Assembly (NCBI GenBank): GCA_017547385.1
Contig: JAFYPU010000030.1
Location: forward strand, 1-64,000
DNA: 64,000 bases
Source of the DNA: Bacteroidaceae bacterium
Lineage (GTDB): Bacteria > Bacteroidota > Bacteroidia > Bacteroidales > Bacteroidaceae
Reading direction: 5' to 3'
In this document: positions 9,085 through 18,120 of the stretch, piece after piece
How the letters are laid out: each line of letters starts with the position of its first letter
Position numbering within the stretch: the stretch's first letter is position 1
Translations under genes and position numbers: made by a program
Notes under the pieces: model-generated
Databases searched by the model: none
What the model was told of the DNA's origin: nothing
Seen by the model: the letters and a program-made list of their open reading frames with translations, nothing else

Positions 9085-10407
9085 ATGCAGTCGCTCAGTC
9101 TATACGAACTCACAGGCTTGGTGCGCGACACCATAGCGTGTTCTCTTGATCGGGAATACTGGTTAGTGGCCGAGCTGAGCGAAGTGCGTGTGGGTACAAA
9201 CGGACACTGTTATTTGGAGTTTGTTGAGAAATCACGCCGTGGCGGTGCGCTGTTGGCCAAAGCGCGAGGAAACATTTGGAAAAGCACCTACCAACTGTTG
9301 GCACCCTACTTTGAGAAGACCACCGGCACGCCGCTCGTTGCCGGACTGCAAGTGAGGGTTCTGGTGAGCATCACGTTTCATGAACTGTACGGCTTTGCCC
9401 TTTCCGTCAGCGACATAGATCCCTCTTACACGCTGGGAGAAAGTGCCCGACAGCGCAAAGAAATCTTGGACCGCCTGGAAGCCGAAGGCGTGCTCACGCT
9501 CAACAAAGAGCTGTCCCTTCCGCGTCTTCTCCAACGCATCGCCATCATTTCCAGCCCCACCGCGGCAGGTTTCGGAGACTTCTGTCAGCAATTGGCAGAG
9601 AGTCCCTATCGTTTCACATTGGGCTTGTACGAAGCTGTCATGCAAGGCGAAAAAGCCGAAAGCACCATCATTGAAGCCCTGAACCGAATAGCCGAAGACG
9701 AAAGCCTTTGGGATGTGGTGGTCATCATTCGCGGTGGAGGTGCCACCAGTGAATTATCGTGTTTCGACACTTACGAACTCGCCACCAACGTTGCACAATT
9801 CCCTTTACCCATCTTTACGGGTATCGGGCACGAGCGCGACGAAAGCATACTCGACTGCGTGGCACACACACGCTTCAAGACCCCTACGGCAGTGGCTGCA
9901 TATCTCATCACACGGCAACAGGAAGAAGCCGAGCTGCTGGAACAATTCTCACAACGCCTGACAAGAGCAGCTGCCACACGCCTGAAAGATGAAGCACACC
10001 GCTTGCAAATGCATACGCTCCGTCTGCAAACCGCCACAAGGCGACACACCGCCCACGCAAGGGAATGCCAAATGTGGCTCGCCACACGGCTTGCGGTACA
10101 GACACACCGGCAGATTTCCTCATGGCACTCAATGCTGACCGACATGACACAGCGCATCAGGCCGGCCGCATTGCGACGCATCGAGAACGAACGACACAAC
10201 ATTCGACTTCGCGAGAGTCTGTTGCAAATGGCCTCGCCCGAACGCATCCTGCAGATGGGATACAGCCTGACCCTGCACAGGGGAAAAGCAGTGCGCAATG
10301 CCGAAACACTGAAAGCCGGAGACATTATCACAACCCGCGTGGCCAATGGCACACTGCAAAGCGTGGTTTGTGAAACTCCGACAGAGCAAGACACCAAGGC
10401 TACTTGA
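9085..10407 (+). CDS. xseA: Exodeoxyribonuclease VII large subunit
   Basis: A 440-aa XseA, the catalytic subunit of exonuclease VII, which degrades single-stranded DNA from both ends. The N-terminal OB fold covers about residues 1-110. The conserved core includes IISSPTAAGFGDFC and the segment VVIIRGGGATSELSCFD, followed by GIGHERDESILDCVAH, and then a long helical C-terminal half. xseB follows 3 nt downstream, the expected partner. Confidence 0.96.
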   Translation: MQSLSLYELTGLVRDTIACSLDREYWLVAELSEVRVGTNGHCYLEFVEKSRRGGALLAKARGNIWKSTYQLLAPYFEKTTGTPLVAGLQVRVLVSITFHELYGFALSVSDIDPSYTLGESARQRKEILDRLEAEGVLTLNKELSLPRLLQRIAIISSPTAAGFGDFCQQLAESPYRFTLGLYEAVMQGEKAESTIIEALNRIAEDESLWDVVVIIRGGGATSELSCFDTYELATNVAQFPLPIFTGIGHERDESILDCVAHTRFKTPTAVAAYLITRQQEEAELLEQFSQRLTRAAATRLKDEAHRLQMHTLRLQTATRRHTAHARECQMWLATRLAVQTHRQISSWHSMLTDMTQRIRPAALRRIENERHNIRLRESLLQMASPERILQMGYSLTLHRGKAVRNAETLKAGDIITTRVANGTLQSVVCETPTEQDTKAT

Positions 10408-10410
10408 AAC

Positions 10411-10623
10411 ATGAAAAAAGCAACTTTGACATACGAAGAAGCGATGAAGCGCATCGAGCAAATCGTTGGCGACATCGAAAACGGCCGACTCGACATCGAC
10501 CATCTCACTCCCGCTCTCAAGGAAGCACAACAGCTGCTTTCTTTCTGCAAAGAACGCCTCACGAAAGCCGAGGCCGAAGTTGAACAACTACTCCCAACAG
10601 ACACATATCATGAGCAAGAATAA
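10411..10623 (+). CDS. xseB: Exodeoxyribonuclease VII small subunit
   Basis: A 70-aa XseB that coats the helical arm of XseA. The pattern [20 protein letters not shown] followed by a second helix is diagnostic. It starts 3 nt after xseA and its last 14 nt overlap the trmB start, which suggests coupled translation. Confidence 0.95.
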   Translation: MKKATLTYEEAMKRIEQIVGDIENGRLDIDHLTPALKEAQQLLSFCKERLTKAEAEVEQLLPTDTYHEQE

Positions 10624-11383
10624 ACTCTCCAAGTTTGCCGACATGGCCTCCTACCCTCACGTGTTCGAGGCACCGAGCACACCTCTTTCCGAGCCACATC
10701 CGATGCGCGGACATTGGCACACGGATTTCTTCCACAACGACAACCCCATCGTGCTCGAATTGGGATGCGGCCGCGGCGAATATACCGTCGGTTTGGCGCA
10801 CCTTTTTCCCGAAAAGAACTTCATCGGAGTGGACATCAAAGGGGCACGCATGTGGTCCGGAGCCACTCAGGCATTGCAGGAAGGACTCCCAAACGTTGCC
10901 TTTGTGCGCACGAATATCGAATTCATCGAACGCTTCTTCGCCCCCAACGAGGTGGCAGAAATCTGGCTCACGTTCTCCGATCCGCAAATGAAGAAGGCCA
11001 CCAAGCGACTCACGTCCACCTACTTCATGCAGCGTTACAGAAAATTCCTGACCGATAATGGCATTGTGCACCTCAAGACCGACAGCAATTTCCTGCAGAC
11101 TTACACGCACCACATGGTGCAACACAATGCGCTGCCGCTGCTTGAAGAAACGACCGACCTCTACGGAGAAATGGCCCGGGCTTTTGATGCCGACACACAA
11201 CGTATCCTGTCTATTCAGACCTACTATGAAAGCCAGTGGCGCGCCCGTGGATTGGCCATCCGATACATGAAATTCCGCCTGCCACAAGCCGGCGAATTGC
11301 AGGAACCCGATGTGGAAATACCGCTCGACGAATACCGAAGCTACAACCGCTCCAAGCGTTCAGGCCTGGAGTATAGCAAATAA
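10610..11383 (+). CDS. trmB: tRNA (guanine(46)-N7)-methyltransferase
   Basis: A 257-aa TrmB that makes m7G46 in tRNA. I chose the start at 10610 ([12 protein letters not shown]), because 48 additional in-frame residues upstream are only the shadow of xseB. Family marks are [11 protein letters not shown] near residue 48 (SAM loop), [12 protein letters not shown] and [15 protein letters not shown], a variant of the usual DPWPKKRH segment. The change from DPWPK to DPQMK is, as I recall, typical of Bacteroidetes TrmB. It overlaps xseB by 14 nt. Confidence 0.93.
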   Translation: MSKNKLSKFADMASYPHVFEAPSTPLSEPHPMRGHWHTDFFHNDNPIVLELGCGRGEYTVGLAHLFPEKNFIGVDIKGARMWSGATQALQEGLPNVAFVRTNIEFIERFFAPNEVAEIWLTFSDPQMKKATKRLTSTYFMQRYRKFLTDNGIVHLKTDSNFLQTYTHHMVQHNALPLLEETTDLYGEMARAFDADTQRILSIQTYYESQWRARGLAIRYMKFRLPQAGELQEPDVEIPLDEYRSYNRSKRSGLEYSK

Positions 11384-11412
11384 TTTATTCACCTTTTCAA
11401 ACAATCAAAACC

Positions 11413-11718
11413 ATGCTGAAACACATCGTAATGTGGAGCTTCATTGATGGAGCCGCCGACAAGAGCCGCGCCGAACATGCGGCGTGGATGAAGGAACACC
11501 TGGAAGCCTTGGTGGGTGTTGTCCCTGAAATTCGCAGCCTCGAAGTGGGCATCAATCAAAGCACAAGCCCCATGGCCTACGATGCTGTGCTGACACTTGT
11601 GGTGGACGATGCCGATGCGCTGAAGCGTTATCGCGAACATCCGGCGCACATAGAAATCTCTGAATACTGCCAGGCCGTGCGCCAAGCACGTGTCGTGGTG
11701 GATTATGTTACTCCCTGA
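11413..11718 (+). CDS. Dabb family stress-responsive barrel protein
   Basis: A 101-aa protein with the dimeric alpha-beta barrel (Dabb, stress responsive A/B barrel) pattern: MLKHIVMWSF at the start, a central acidic helix, and HPAHIEISEYC near residue 77 followed by the last strand VVVDYV. Such proteins are small dimers of unclear function in bacteria. It lies 29 nt after trmB and 10 nt before mrp. Confidence 0.88.
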   Translation: MLKHIVMWSFIDGAADKSRAEHAAWMKEHLEALVGVVPEIRSLEVGINQSTSPMAYDAVLTLVVDDADALKRYREHPAHIEISEYCQAVRQARVVVDYVTP

Positions 11719-11728
11719 AGAATTCAAA

Positions 11729-12829
11729 ATGCAACTTTATCCCAAACTCATCATCGACGCACTCGCCACTGTGCGCTACCCGGGAACGGGCAAGAACCTT
11801 ATCGAAGCCGAAATGCTGGAGGACGACCTCCGCATCGATGGCATGAATGTTTCGTTCTCACTCATCTTTGAGCGCGACACGGATCCGTTTCTCAAATCCG
11901 TAGTCAAAGCCGCACAGGCCGCCATTCACGCTTACGTAAGTCCTGAGGTCAATGTGGCGGTCAGCGTGAAAACCACACAGGCAGCACGCCCCGAACCGGG
12001 CAAGATGCTGCCGCAGGTGCGCAACGTGATTGCCGTGAGCAGCGGAAAGGGCGGCGTGGGTAAAAGCACCGTGGCCGTAAATCTGGCCGTGGCACTGGCC
12101 GCTCAGGGCTACAAGGTGGGACTTCTCGATGCCGATGTGCTCGGCCCCAGTCTGCCCAAGATGTTTCGTATGGAGCATGAGCAAATTTTTGCAGAACTGC
12201 GCGACAACCGACAGGTGCTTATCCCGGCCTTGAAATACGGAGTGAAAGTGTTGAGCATCGGTTTCTTTGTGCGCCCCGAAACTGCCACCGTGTGGCGTGG
12301 CGGCATGGCGAGCAACGCCCTCAAGCAGCTCATTGCCGACGCCGATTGGGGTGAACTCGACTACTTCATTCTCGACACGCCGCCCGGCACCGGCGACATT
12401 CACCTCACCTTGCTGCAAAACCTGGCCGTCACGGGTGCTGTCATTGTCAGCACGCCGCAACAGGTGGCCTTGGCGGACGCACGCAAGGGCATCGACATGT
12501 ATCAAAATGAAAAGGTGAACGTACCCATCCTGGGGCTTGTGGAAAACATGGCATGGTTCACCCCGGCCGAATTGCCCGAGAACAAATACTACCTCTTTGG
12601 TCGCGAAGGTGTGAAGACCTTGGCCGAAGAAATGAATGTGCCTCTGCTCGCACAAATCCCCCTTGTGCAAAGCATCTGTGAGAGTGGCGACCAAGGCGAA
12701 CCCGCTGCGCTGGAAACGGAGAGCATCACCGGAAAAGCCTTTGCCCAACTGGCCGAGGCCGTGGTGCGCGAAACCGAACGTCGCAACCAACAGTTGCCCC
12801 CCACCGAGGTGATAGCGATGAAGAAATAA
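11729..12829 (+). CDS. Mrp/NBP35-type Fe-S cluster carrier ATPase
   Basis: A 366-aa Mrp (ApbC) family P-loop ATPase that is thought to carry and deliver iron-sulfur clusters. A DUF59/MIP18-like domain covers about residues 1-90; the deviant Walker A SSGKGGVGKSTVAVNLA follows near 105, and DTPPGTGDIHLT near 215. The usual CxxC of many Mrp proteins is absent: the corresponding stretch reads ENMAWFTPAELPENKYY, a form I recall from other Bacteroidetes homologs. The start at 11729 gives the normal family N-terminus; a start 39 nt upstream would overlap the Dabb gene. A strong terminator follows. Confidence 0.92.
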   Translation: MQLYPKLIIDALATVRYPGTGKNLIEAEMLEDDLRIDGMNVSFSLIFERDTDPFLKSVVKAAQAAIHAYVSPEVNVAVSVKTTQAARPEPGKMLPQVRNVIAVSSGKGGVGKSTVAVNLAVALAAQGYKVGLLDADVLGPSLPKMFRMEHEQIFAELRDNRQVLIPALKYGVKVLSIGFFVRPETATVWRGGMASNALKQLIADADWGELDYFILDTPPGTGDIHLTLLQNLAVTGAVIVSTPQQVALADARKGIDMYQNEKVNVPILGLVENMAWFTPAELPENKYYLFGREGVKTLAEEMNVPLLAQIPLVQSICESGDQGEPAALETESITGKAFAQLAEAVVRETERRNQQLPPTEVIAMKK

Positions 12830-12865
12830 ACTTTCCTCCCAAAAAATTCGGCACAACAAGACCTC

Positions 12866-12900
12866 AGCGTCCGATGACAGATTTGTCATCGGACGCTTTG
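12866..12900 (+). terminator. Strong terminator after mrp
   Basis: A perfect 14-bp stem (12866-12879 with 12884-12897), loop GATT, followed by TTTG. It ends the xseA-mrp run. Confidence 0.85.
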
Positions 12901-13075
12901 TGTTTGGAGCATCAATCTGCCGAAAAAGCAATACCTATGGGAAAGACCGAGAAGTAAGCGGAGCGAAATTCAGAGGCCCGCGTTGTTGCCCACAAACATA
13001 AGAAAAACCACGTTCTCCCCTTTTCGTAGAAAAACATTCCCGTAGTAGATTTTTCTCCGTGCTTCACAGGTTCAT

Positions 13076-13138
13076 CTGCAAGGCGTTTAAAATTTTCCGC
13101 AAGCACTGCAGAATTTTCTAAACGCCTTGCAGATTTTC
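13076..13138. repeat. 3 x 21-bp module element, locus B
   Basis: Units start at 13076, 13097 and 13118. Their cores are AAGGCGTTT, AAGCACTGC and AAACGCCTT. The first and third are reverse complements of each other, so the core has been inverted within a fixed frame. It lies between convergent genes. Confidence 0.85.
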
Positions 13139-13212
13139 ACCCGAAGCCTCGAGAAATTTCACACAGCAATTTCACATCACCCTGCACCAAGCGTCGGTAG
13201 ATGCAATAGGGG

Positions 13213-13257
13213 CAAAAAAAATCCTTCTGCCCGTCAAGAAACGAGCAGAAGGATTTT
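13213..13257 (-). terminator. Terminator of the large hydrolase gene
   Basis: Arms 13218-13230 and 13245-13257 (AAAATCCTTCTGC and its complement) form a 13-bp stem. On the minus strand an eight-T run follows. It lies 23 nt past the stop codon at 13280. Confidence 0.85.
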
Positions 13258-13279
13258 GCATTTCTGTGAGGTGCTACAC

Positions 13280-16200
13280 TTAACGCAGCACTTTGCGGTT
13301 GTTAAGGATGTAAACACCTTTGGCAGGTGTGCAAGTGAGTTTGCGACCGGAGAGATCGTACACCACGGAGTTTCCCTCGCCTTGCACTTCAACACCGGCA
13401 ATACCTGTTGCTTCGGTTACGCGCAGAGTGGCATCGATAATGCTACCGCCATTGGCAAGGAAACCATTCGTACCAGTGCAAGTACCGTCGGCAGCTACCT
13501 GGCCACCCGGGTCAATGCTGTTCCAGTCCATCTTGAAACGGATGCGATAATCACCCGGCACCATGGGCGCTTTGAAAGAGGGGCAATCCATGGTGTTACG
13601 TGCTGAACCAGTGATGGATTTTCCAGCGGAATTGACACCGCCATTTGTGTCATCGTTGAAGTTTCCCGTATAGAAGCTGAACGACATCACGTCAGTGCCA
13701 CTCTGATCTTTGGAACCCTCTACGAAAGAAAACTGTTGGTCTGCATCAAGGTCGATATAGACGTATGCATTCATCCAGTTGCCGGCCTTGTCGATTTCCA
13801 CCTCAAGGGTAGAACCGGCTTCACAGGTGAGAAGTGCATCGGCATCGGCCGATTTGTCCCAATAAGGCTTCGCCGTATTCACCGTGATGACCTGAGCTTC
13901 CTTACCCTCCTCGGTGAGAGTAATGGTCTTGATGTAGCGATCCGAACGTGTGGCAGAGGTGTTCTTATCGAAGTTGGTGGAATAAGGCTCCACCACTTTG
14001 GGGGTTATAGTGAGCACGATGGAGGCTGTTACGCCCGAACCGTCAGTAGCTGCAGCCGTGATTGTTACTTCGCCCTCGGCCATAGGTTTTACGAAACCAT
14101 TGGAAACGATGGCCACCTTATCATTGCTGCTGCTCCACTTCAGAACAGGAAATGTGGCATCGGCAGGGCTGGTGGTTGCCTTCACCACAATGGTCTTGTT
14201 GAGAGCCACAGTGTTTTCGCCGTTCTCGGTAGCGAGTGTGAGGCTCTGCACCGGAACTTGTGTTGCCGTAGCGTCGATACCGTCAAAGCTATATACGCTG
14301 CTGCCGGGCAACTTCACAGTGATGGAAGCATCGATGTCGATGGCTTCACCTTCGGTCAGACCTTCAAGAGCGGCCTGTTCGCCAAACGAACTGCGGAGAA
14401 TGATGCTGCCCTTGACATTGGCAGGAATGTTGAGAGCTTCGCGCAAAGTGAAAGTGTAAGTTTTGGCTGTGTTCGCACCATTGCGGAGAGCGAGTGTTGA
14501 CTTCGTACCATTCCAAGCAGCCCAACCATAAATGTTGGCCTTGCTGCCATCCCACGGATTGCCGCCCACCCAGTGAGCATCGGGCAGCACATCGGCGTTA
14601 CGCTTCTGCCAAGCAATGCACTCGGCGAGGTCGGCCCACAAGCGGCCGTTTTCGATGCTGTTCATCAAGGCATAGTCGTTGTAGAGTTCCACCATGCCCG
14701 AGCCGCACACGAAGGCGCAACGCATCTCGCGACGCACAGCTTCGTAGCTCATATCCTTGCTCACGGCGCCGAAACTTGAAAGAATGAAACCGTGGGTCAT
14801 GAGTGTATTGATGGGACAGATGGGCGAGTTGCTCACATAATTCTGATAGACGAGGCGGTCGCGGTAAGTGATCCAACGCTCGCGGTCGATGCTGTTGCTA
14901 CCCGAAACTTCACCATAGTCGTTCTCCTGACGCCAAGTGGCATCCGTGATTTGATACCAGAAGGGGCTGGCCCATGTACCTACCGTGGTGTTGAAGAAGA
15001 TGTCCTCGCGGAGTTCTTCACGCACAAAGCGTTCGAGACGGATGATGCCCTCAGCATTCTCATTACCCGTATCACCGGCATCCGGACCGGTGGCAGAGAA
15101 CTGTGCAGAGATACCGTCAAATTTAAAGAAGCGATAATCGCCTTGGTTCTTCACGAGATTGGTGGCAGCGTCCTTGAACACTTGATAGTAAGCGGGGTTT
15201 GAAAGTTGCATACCGCCCTTGTCGTTCCAGTAACTGCGACGATAGTTTCCGCTCTGACCATAGCCACCCACCGGGCCGAGCCATGCACCCACGCCTGCGC
15301 CCATTTCTTCAGCCTCAGCTGCGATGTCGCGCATCTCGTTAGGGAAGGCAGAATGGAAAGTCCAAGTGCCGTAGTTGTCCCAACCGTCGTCAATAATGAA
15401 AGCGGCAGGGCCTTCTCCGTAGCGGCTGTAGAAATCGTTCTGCCAATGATTCAAAACATCGAGCACGCCTTCGGCTTGCATGTTGGTGTGCTCGCTGCCG
15501 GGTGCTGCATTGTTGCGGTTGATGTTAAGTTCGTACCAAGAAATGTAGCAAGGGAAGGCACGCCAAGGCACAGCGCGTTCGCGTTCCGAATAAGCAAGGA
15601 ATGAGCGGCGCTTCTGTGTTTTGTGAATATCTTCGTTGGCTTCGGTGCCATCCTGCGCCACGAGACCAACCACGGCTGCCACCTTCCAGGTTTCACTCTT
15701 GGCCAATGTGGTGTTGCGACTCCAACGTCCCTGAATGCCCACCACATCTGCATTTACCACAACGCCCTCCTTAGCGGTGTAGACCTTAGTTGTGAGTTGG
15801 CTGGTGGCATCTATGCTTTCGCTCTTGTTCTCCACCATCACGCGGATGCTGAATACACCGTCGTAAGGAGCAACGAAAGTAAATGTGTTGTTGCTCTGCT
15901 GGGTGCCGGAATAGCCGCTGTGATAATCATTGGCGGCAATAGCATTATTGGCATCAATCAAATCGGCACCGCCAAAGTTCAGACGATGCGAGCCTTTGGT
16001 GTACTTCACTTCCACTTCCACTTTCTGATCTTTCTTCAGCTCTACGCCGGTTTGCACATAGGCATAGACGTTGGGATAACCGGCTCCGGTGGCTTCAGTA
16101 ACGCGTCCGGGCACTTCGTCTTCGTTCACCTGTTTCCACGCATCAGCAGCCAGCGTAACGACATCGTATGTGTGTGTCAGGTTCCAATTGTCCTCTTCGC

Positions 16201-17557
16201 CTGTTGCGCCTCCCACGGTGTTGTAAGCCGTCGGGGTTTCAAGGCCGGCAAAGATGCGATTGCTCATAAGCACTGCACCACGCGTGTTGCCCACCACCTT
16301 GGGAGCAGAACCGGCGGCACGAGTGTCCACGTTGTATATCATCGGAATGACGTTGAACATATCCACGTCGTCAACACCTTCCAATTCCATTTCGGTGCGG
16401 AAATAGTGGCTTCCGTCGCGCAGCACGGCACGCCAAGTGATGTTCACTTTGCTGCCCTTGTAAGTGTATTCATAGTGTGCCACAATTTGTTTTCCGGCAA
16501 AGTGCTCGGCACCGCCTATGGCCGTGGGGTTAGCTTGCAAGTCCTTCACAGCTACGTCTTTCAGCGTCATGCCCGAGGCCGGAACATTGGTTCCTGCGCC
16601 GAAAGCCACGGTAAAGATTTCGGTGCCGGCCACCAAATTCATGGCATTCGAACCGGCAAAATAGATAGCGTCGCCCAGTTTCATAAAGCTGGCAGCCAGC
16701 ACATTGTTGCTCAATGTCCAAACGCCGTCCACCTCTTCACATTTGGCCGCACCCACGGCTTCTTGCTGCGCGGGATAAACCACAGCATTGGTATAGGCTT
16801 GACAATCGGGCTGTGTGGGGAGTGTGGCAAAATAGACCTTAACCGTGCATTCGGCATCATTGATGGCAACTGCGGCAAACTGGCCCTCGGGAGCCACCAC
16901 CGTCACATCGCTCTTCTGCAACGAGCCCTGACAGGTGTAAGTATCACCATCAGCATACGTATTACCACCAATCTTTATGGTGTTGCCACCCGGAATGCTG
17001 ATGGTATAGGTGCGCTCTTCGATGACCACTTCTGCAAATGTCCAGCGGCTTCCTGCATCTGACGAGCCGGCATCCTGCCAAAGTCCCAAAGTGTTGGAAC
17101 CATCATAGGGATTGCCGTCGATACCCTGATACCAGTTCAGATACTTGTCATTGCTGCCGGAAGAAGTGTACGGACGGATGTCATAAAAGTCGCCGGAGTA
17201 ATTGTTCAGCTTGAAATAAGCCTTTTCATTCTTCGTGGCCGACATTTTCACAAAATCCTTGCCATTGTTGTAACTTGAGGCCACCGTGTAGGTCAGCCAC
17301 TTCTTGGCCGTCTGGCTGTAGATGTAGTAGGCACCCGCCTTTCCTTCCACAGCATAGAAAGCAAACAAGCCATAGTTCTCGGCTGTCTGCGTCGGAGCTG
17401 TCAGTCCATTGGAGTAAGCTCCGTTGCCATTCACCATCGTATAGACGTGTTCGGGGTTCCCTACATCGGGAAGCGTAGTCGACACCTCTATCTTGTCGGC
17501 ATGCAGCTGCACAAAGGCGCAAAGCATCACCGCGATGAGAGATAAAATCTTCTTCAT
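13280..17557 (-). CDS. Large secreted clan-D-like glycoside hydrolase
   Basis: A 1425-aa exported protein with signal peptide MKKILSLIAVMLCAFVQLHA. Residues about 20-250 look like beta-rich binding modules, 250-620 like the N-terminal sandwich of an alpha-galactosidase-type enzyme, and 660-1000 like a TIM barrel: IIDDGWDNYG (721-730), FFKFDGIS with Asp814 as likely nucleophile (KxD), and WRQEND with Asp880 as likely acid/base (RxxxD), the GH27/GH36/GH31-type arrangement. A Big2-like domain (about 1100-1187), a GEVED-like domain with RIRFKMDWNSIDPGG (about 1255-1380), and a Por/T9SS-like tail (VYDLSGRKL ... GVYILNNRKVLR) follow. Substrate is uncertain; a host or dietary galactoside is a guess. 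Its own terminator follows. Confidence 0.8.
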   Translation of the reverse strand: MKKILSLIAVMLCAFVQLHADKIEVSTTLPDVGNPEHVYTMVNGNGAYSNGLTAPTQTAENYGLFAFYAVEGKAGAYYIYSQTAKKWLTYTVASSYNNGKDFVKMSATKNEKAYFKLNNYSGDFYDIRPYTSSGSNDKYLNWYQGIDGNPYDGSNTLGLWQDAGSSDAGSRWTFAEVVIEERTYTISIPGGNTIKIGGNTYADGDTYTCQGSLQKSDVTVVAPEGQFAAVAINDAECTVKVYFATLPTQPDCQAYTNAVVYPAQQEAVGAAKCEEVDGVWTLSNNVLAASFMKLGDAIYFAGSNAMNLVAGTEIFTVAFGAGTNVPASGMTLKDVAVKDLQANPTAIGGAEHFAGKQIVAHYEYTYKGSKVNITWRAVLRDGSHYFRTEMELEGVDDVDMFNVIPMIYNVDTRAAGSAPKVVGNTRGAVLMSNRIFAGLETPTAYNTVGGATGEEDNWNLTHTYDVVTLAADAWKQVNEDEVPGRVTEATGAGYPNVYAYVQTGVELKKDQKVEVEVKYTKGSHRLNFGGADLIDANNAIAANDYHSGYSGTQQSNNTFTFVAPYDGVFSIRVMVENKSESIDATSQLTTKVYTAKEGVVVNADVVGIQGRWSRNTTLAKSETWKVAAVVGLVAQDGTEANEDIHKTQKRRSFLAYSERERAVPWRAFPCYISWYELNINRNNAAPGSEHTNMQAEGVLDVLNHWQNDFYSRYGEGPAAFIIDDGWDNYGTWTFHSAFPNEMRDIAAEAEEMGAGVGAWLGPVGGYGQSGNYRRSYWNDKGGMQLSNPAYYQVFKDAATNLVKNQGDYRFFKFDGISAQFSATGPDAGDTGNENAEGIIRLERFVREELREDIFFNTTVGTWASPFWYQITDATWRQENDYGEVSGSNSIDRERWITYRDRLVYQNYVSNSPICPINTLMTHGFILSSFGAVSKDMSYEAVRREMRCAFVCGSGMVELYNDYALMNSIENGRLWADLAECIAWQKRNADVLPDAHWVGGNPWDGSKANIYGWAAWNGTKSTLALRNGANTAKTYTFTLREALNIPANVKGSIILRSSFGEQAALEGLTEGEAIDIDASITVKLPGSSVYSFDGIDATATQVPVQSLTLATENGENTVALNKTIVVKATTSPADATFPVLKWSSSNDKVAIVSNGFVKPMAEGEVTITAAATDGSGVTASIVLTITPKVVEPYSTNFDKNTSATRSDRYIKTITLTEEGKEAQVITVNTAKPYWDKSADADALLTCEAGSTLEVEIDKAGNWMNAYVYIDLDADQQFSFVEGSKDQSGTDVMSFSFYTGNFNDDTNGGVNSAGKSITGSARNTMDCPSFKAPMVPGDYRIRFKMDWNSIDPGGQVAADGTCTGTNGFLANGGSIIDATLRVTEATGIAGVEVQGEGNSVVYDLSGRKLTCTPAKGVYILNNRKVLR

Positions 17558-17679
17558 TTAAGCTATAATTTAAGGTGTTAGTAATTATTTTATTCCAGTT
17601 TGCAAAGAAAAAAAAAAAAAACGACCCAAGCAACAATTCGGACAAATAATAGAAACTTCTGCTCCGCCACCGCCATTTT

Positions 17680-17742
17680 CTGCAGTGCTTGCAGAATTTT
17701 CTGCAAGGCGTTTAGAAAAATCTGCAAGCACTGCAGACTTCA
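17680..17742. repeat. 3 x 21-bp module element, locus C
   Basis: Units start at 17680, 17701 and 17722 with cores GTGCTTG, AAGGCGT and AAGCACT. The outer two units are inverted copies (CTGCAGTGCTTGCAGA against TCTGCAAGCACTGCAG), so the whole could fold into a hairpin with the middle unit as loop. Confidence 0.85.
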
Positions 17743-17840
17743 GTCGCTCCCCTGTGTGTATCGAAGCACACCATCCGGAGTTTCTCACCAAGCTCATCCC
17801 GACCTCCAAACGCCCACCGAAAGCCACCGCAAGGGCACAA

Positions 17841-17887
17841 AAAAGCCGGAACACCTTATTGAAAAACAATAACTTGTTCCGGCTTTG
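17841..17887 (-). terminator. Terminator of tRNA-Ser
   Basis: A 12-bp stem (17843-17854 with 17876-17887) and an inner TTATTG/CAATAA stem form a tall hairpin. On the minus strand a T run follows. It begins immediately after the tRNA 3' end. Confidence 0.85.
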
Positions 17888-17972
17888 CGGAGAGAGAGGG
17901 ATTCGAACCCCCGGTGCCTCTCAGCACGGCAGTTTTCAAGACTGCTGTAATCGACCACTCTACCATCTCTCC
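17888..17972 (-). tRNA. tRNA-Ser (UGA)
   Basis: On the minus strand an 85-nt cloverleaf begins GGAGAGATGG. It has anticodon loop CTTGAAA (anticodon TGA), a long variable arm (GTGCTGAGAGGCACC), the T loop GGTTCGAATCC and the acceptor complement TCTCTCC with discriminator G. CCA is not encoded. A promoter lies at 17997-18027 and a terminator directly downstream. Confidence 0.95.
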
Positions 17973-17996
17973 TGAGGCTGGGCCTTAATTCGCGTG

Positions 17997-18027
17997 CAAA
18001 GGTACAACTATTTTTCTTACTTGCAAG
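17997..18027 (-). promoter_or_regulatory. Promoter of tRNA-Ser
   Basis: The minus strand has CTTG (18027-18024, one mismatch to TTTG), 19 nt, then TACCTTTG (18004-17997). It is 24 nt upstream of the mature tRNA 5' end. Confidence 0.65.
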
Positions 18028-18120
18028 AAAAAATCACAAAATATGCTCAAAAATAAAGAAAACGGCCTTCCAAAACATGAGATATCATCCTCACAACCCC
18101 TTTTTGCACGCCGAAAAGCA

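Larger units (their letters stand above)
12901..13279. other. Gene-free gap between convergent genes
   Basis: No protein gene is supported here. The gap holds one 3 x 21-bp module element (13076-13138) and the minus-strand terminator of the large hydrolase gene (13213-13257). Small open frames have no family resemblance. Confidence 0.6.
17558..17887. other. Gene-free gap before the large hydrolase gene
   Basis: No gene is supported. It contains a 13-A tract near 17610, the 3 x 21-bp module element at 17680-17742 and the terminator of tRNA-Ser (17841-17887). The promoter of the hydrolase gene must lie here, but I find no perfect TAnnTTTG on the minus strand. Confidence 0.55.

Noticed and set aside
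10466-10609. 48-residue N-terminal extension of TrmB
   Set aside because: This stretch is the shadow of xseB in another frame; family homology starts at 10610.
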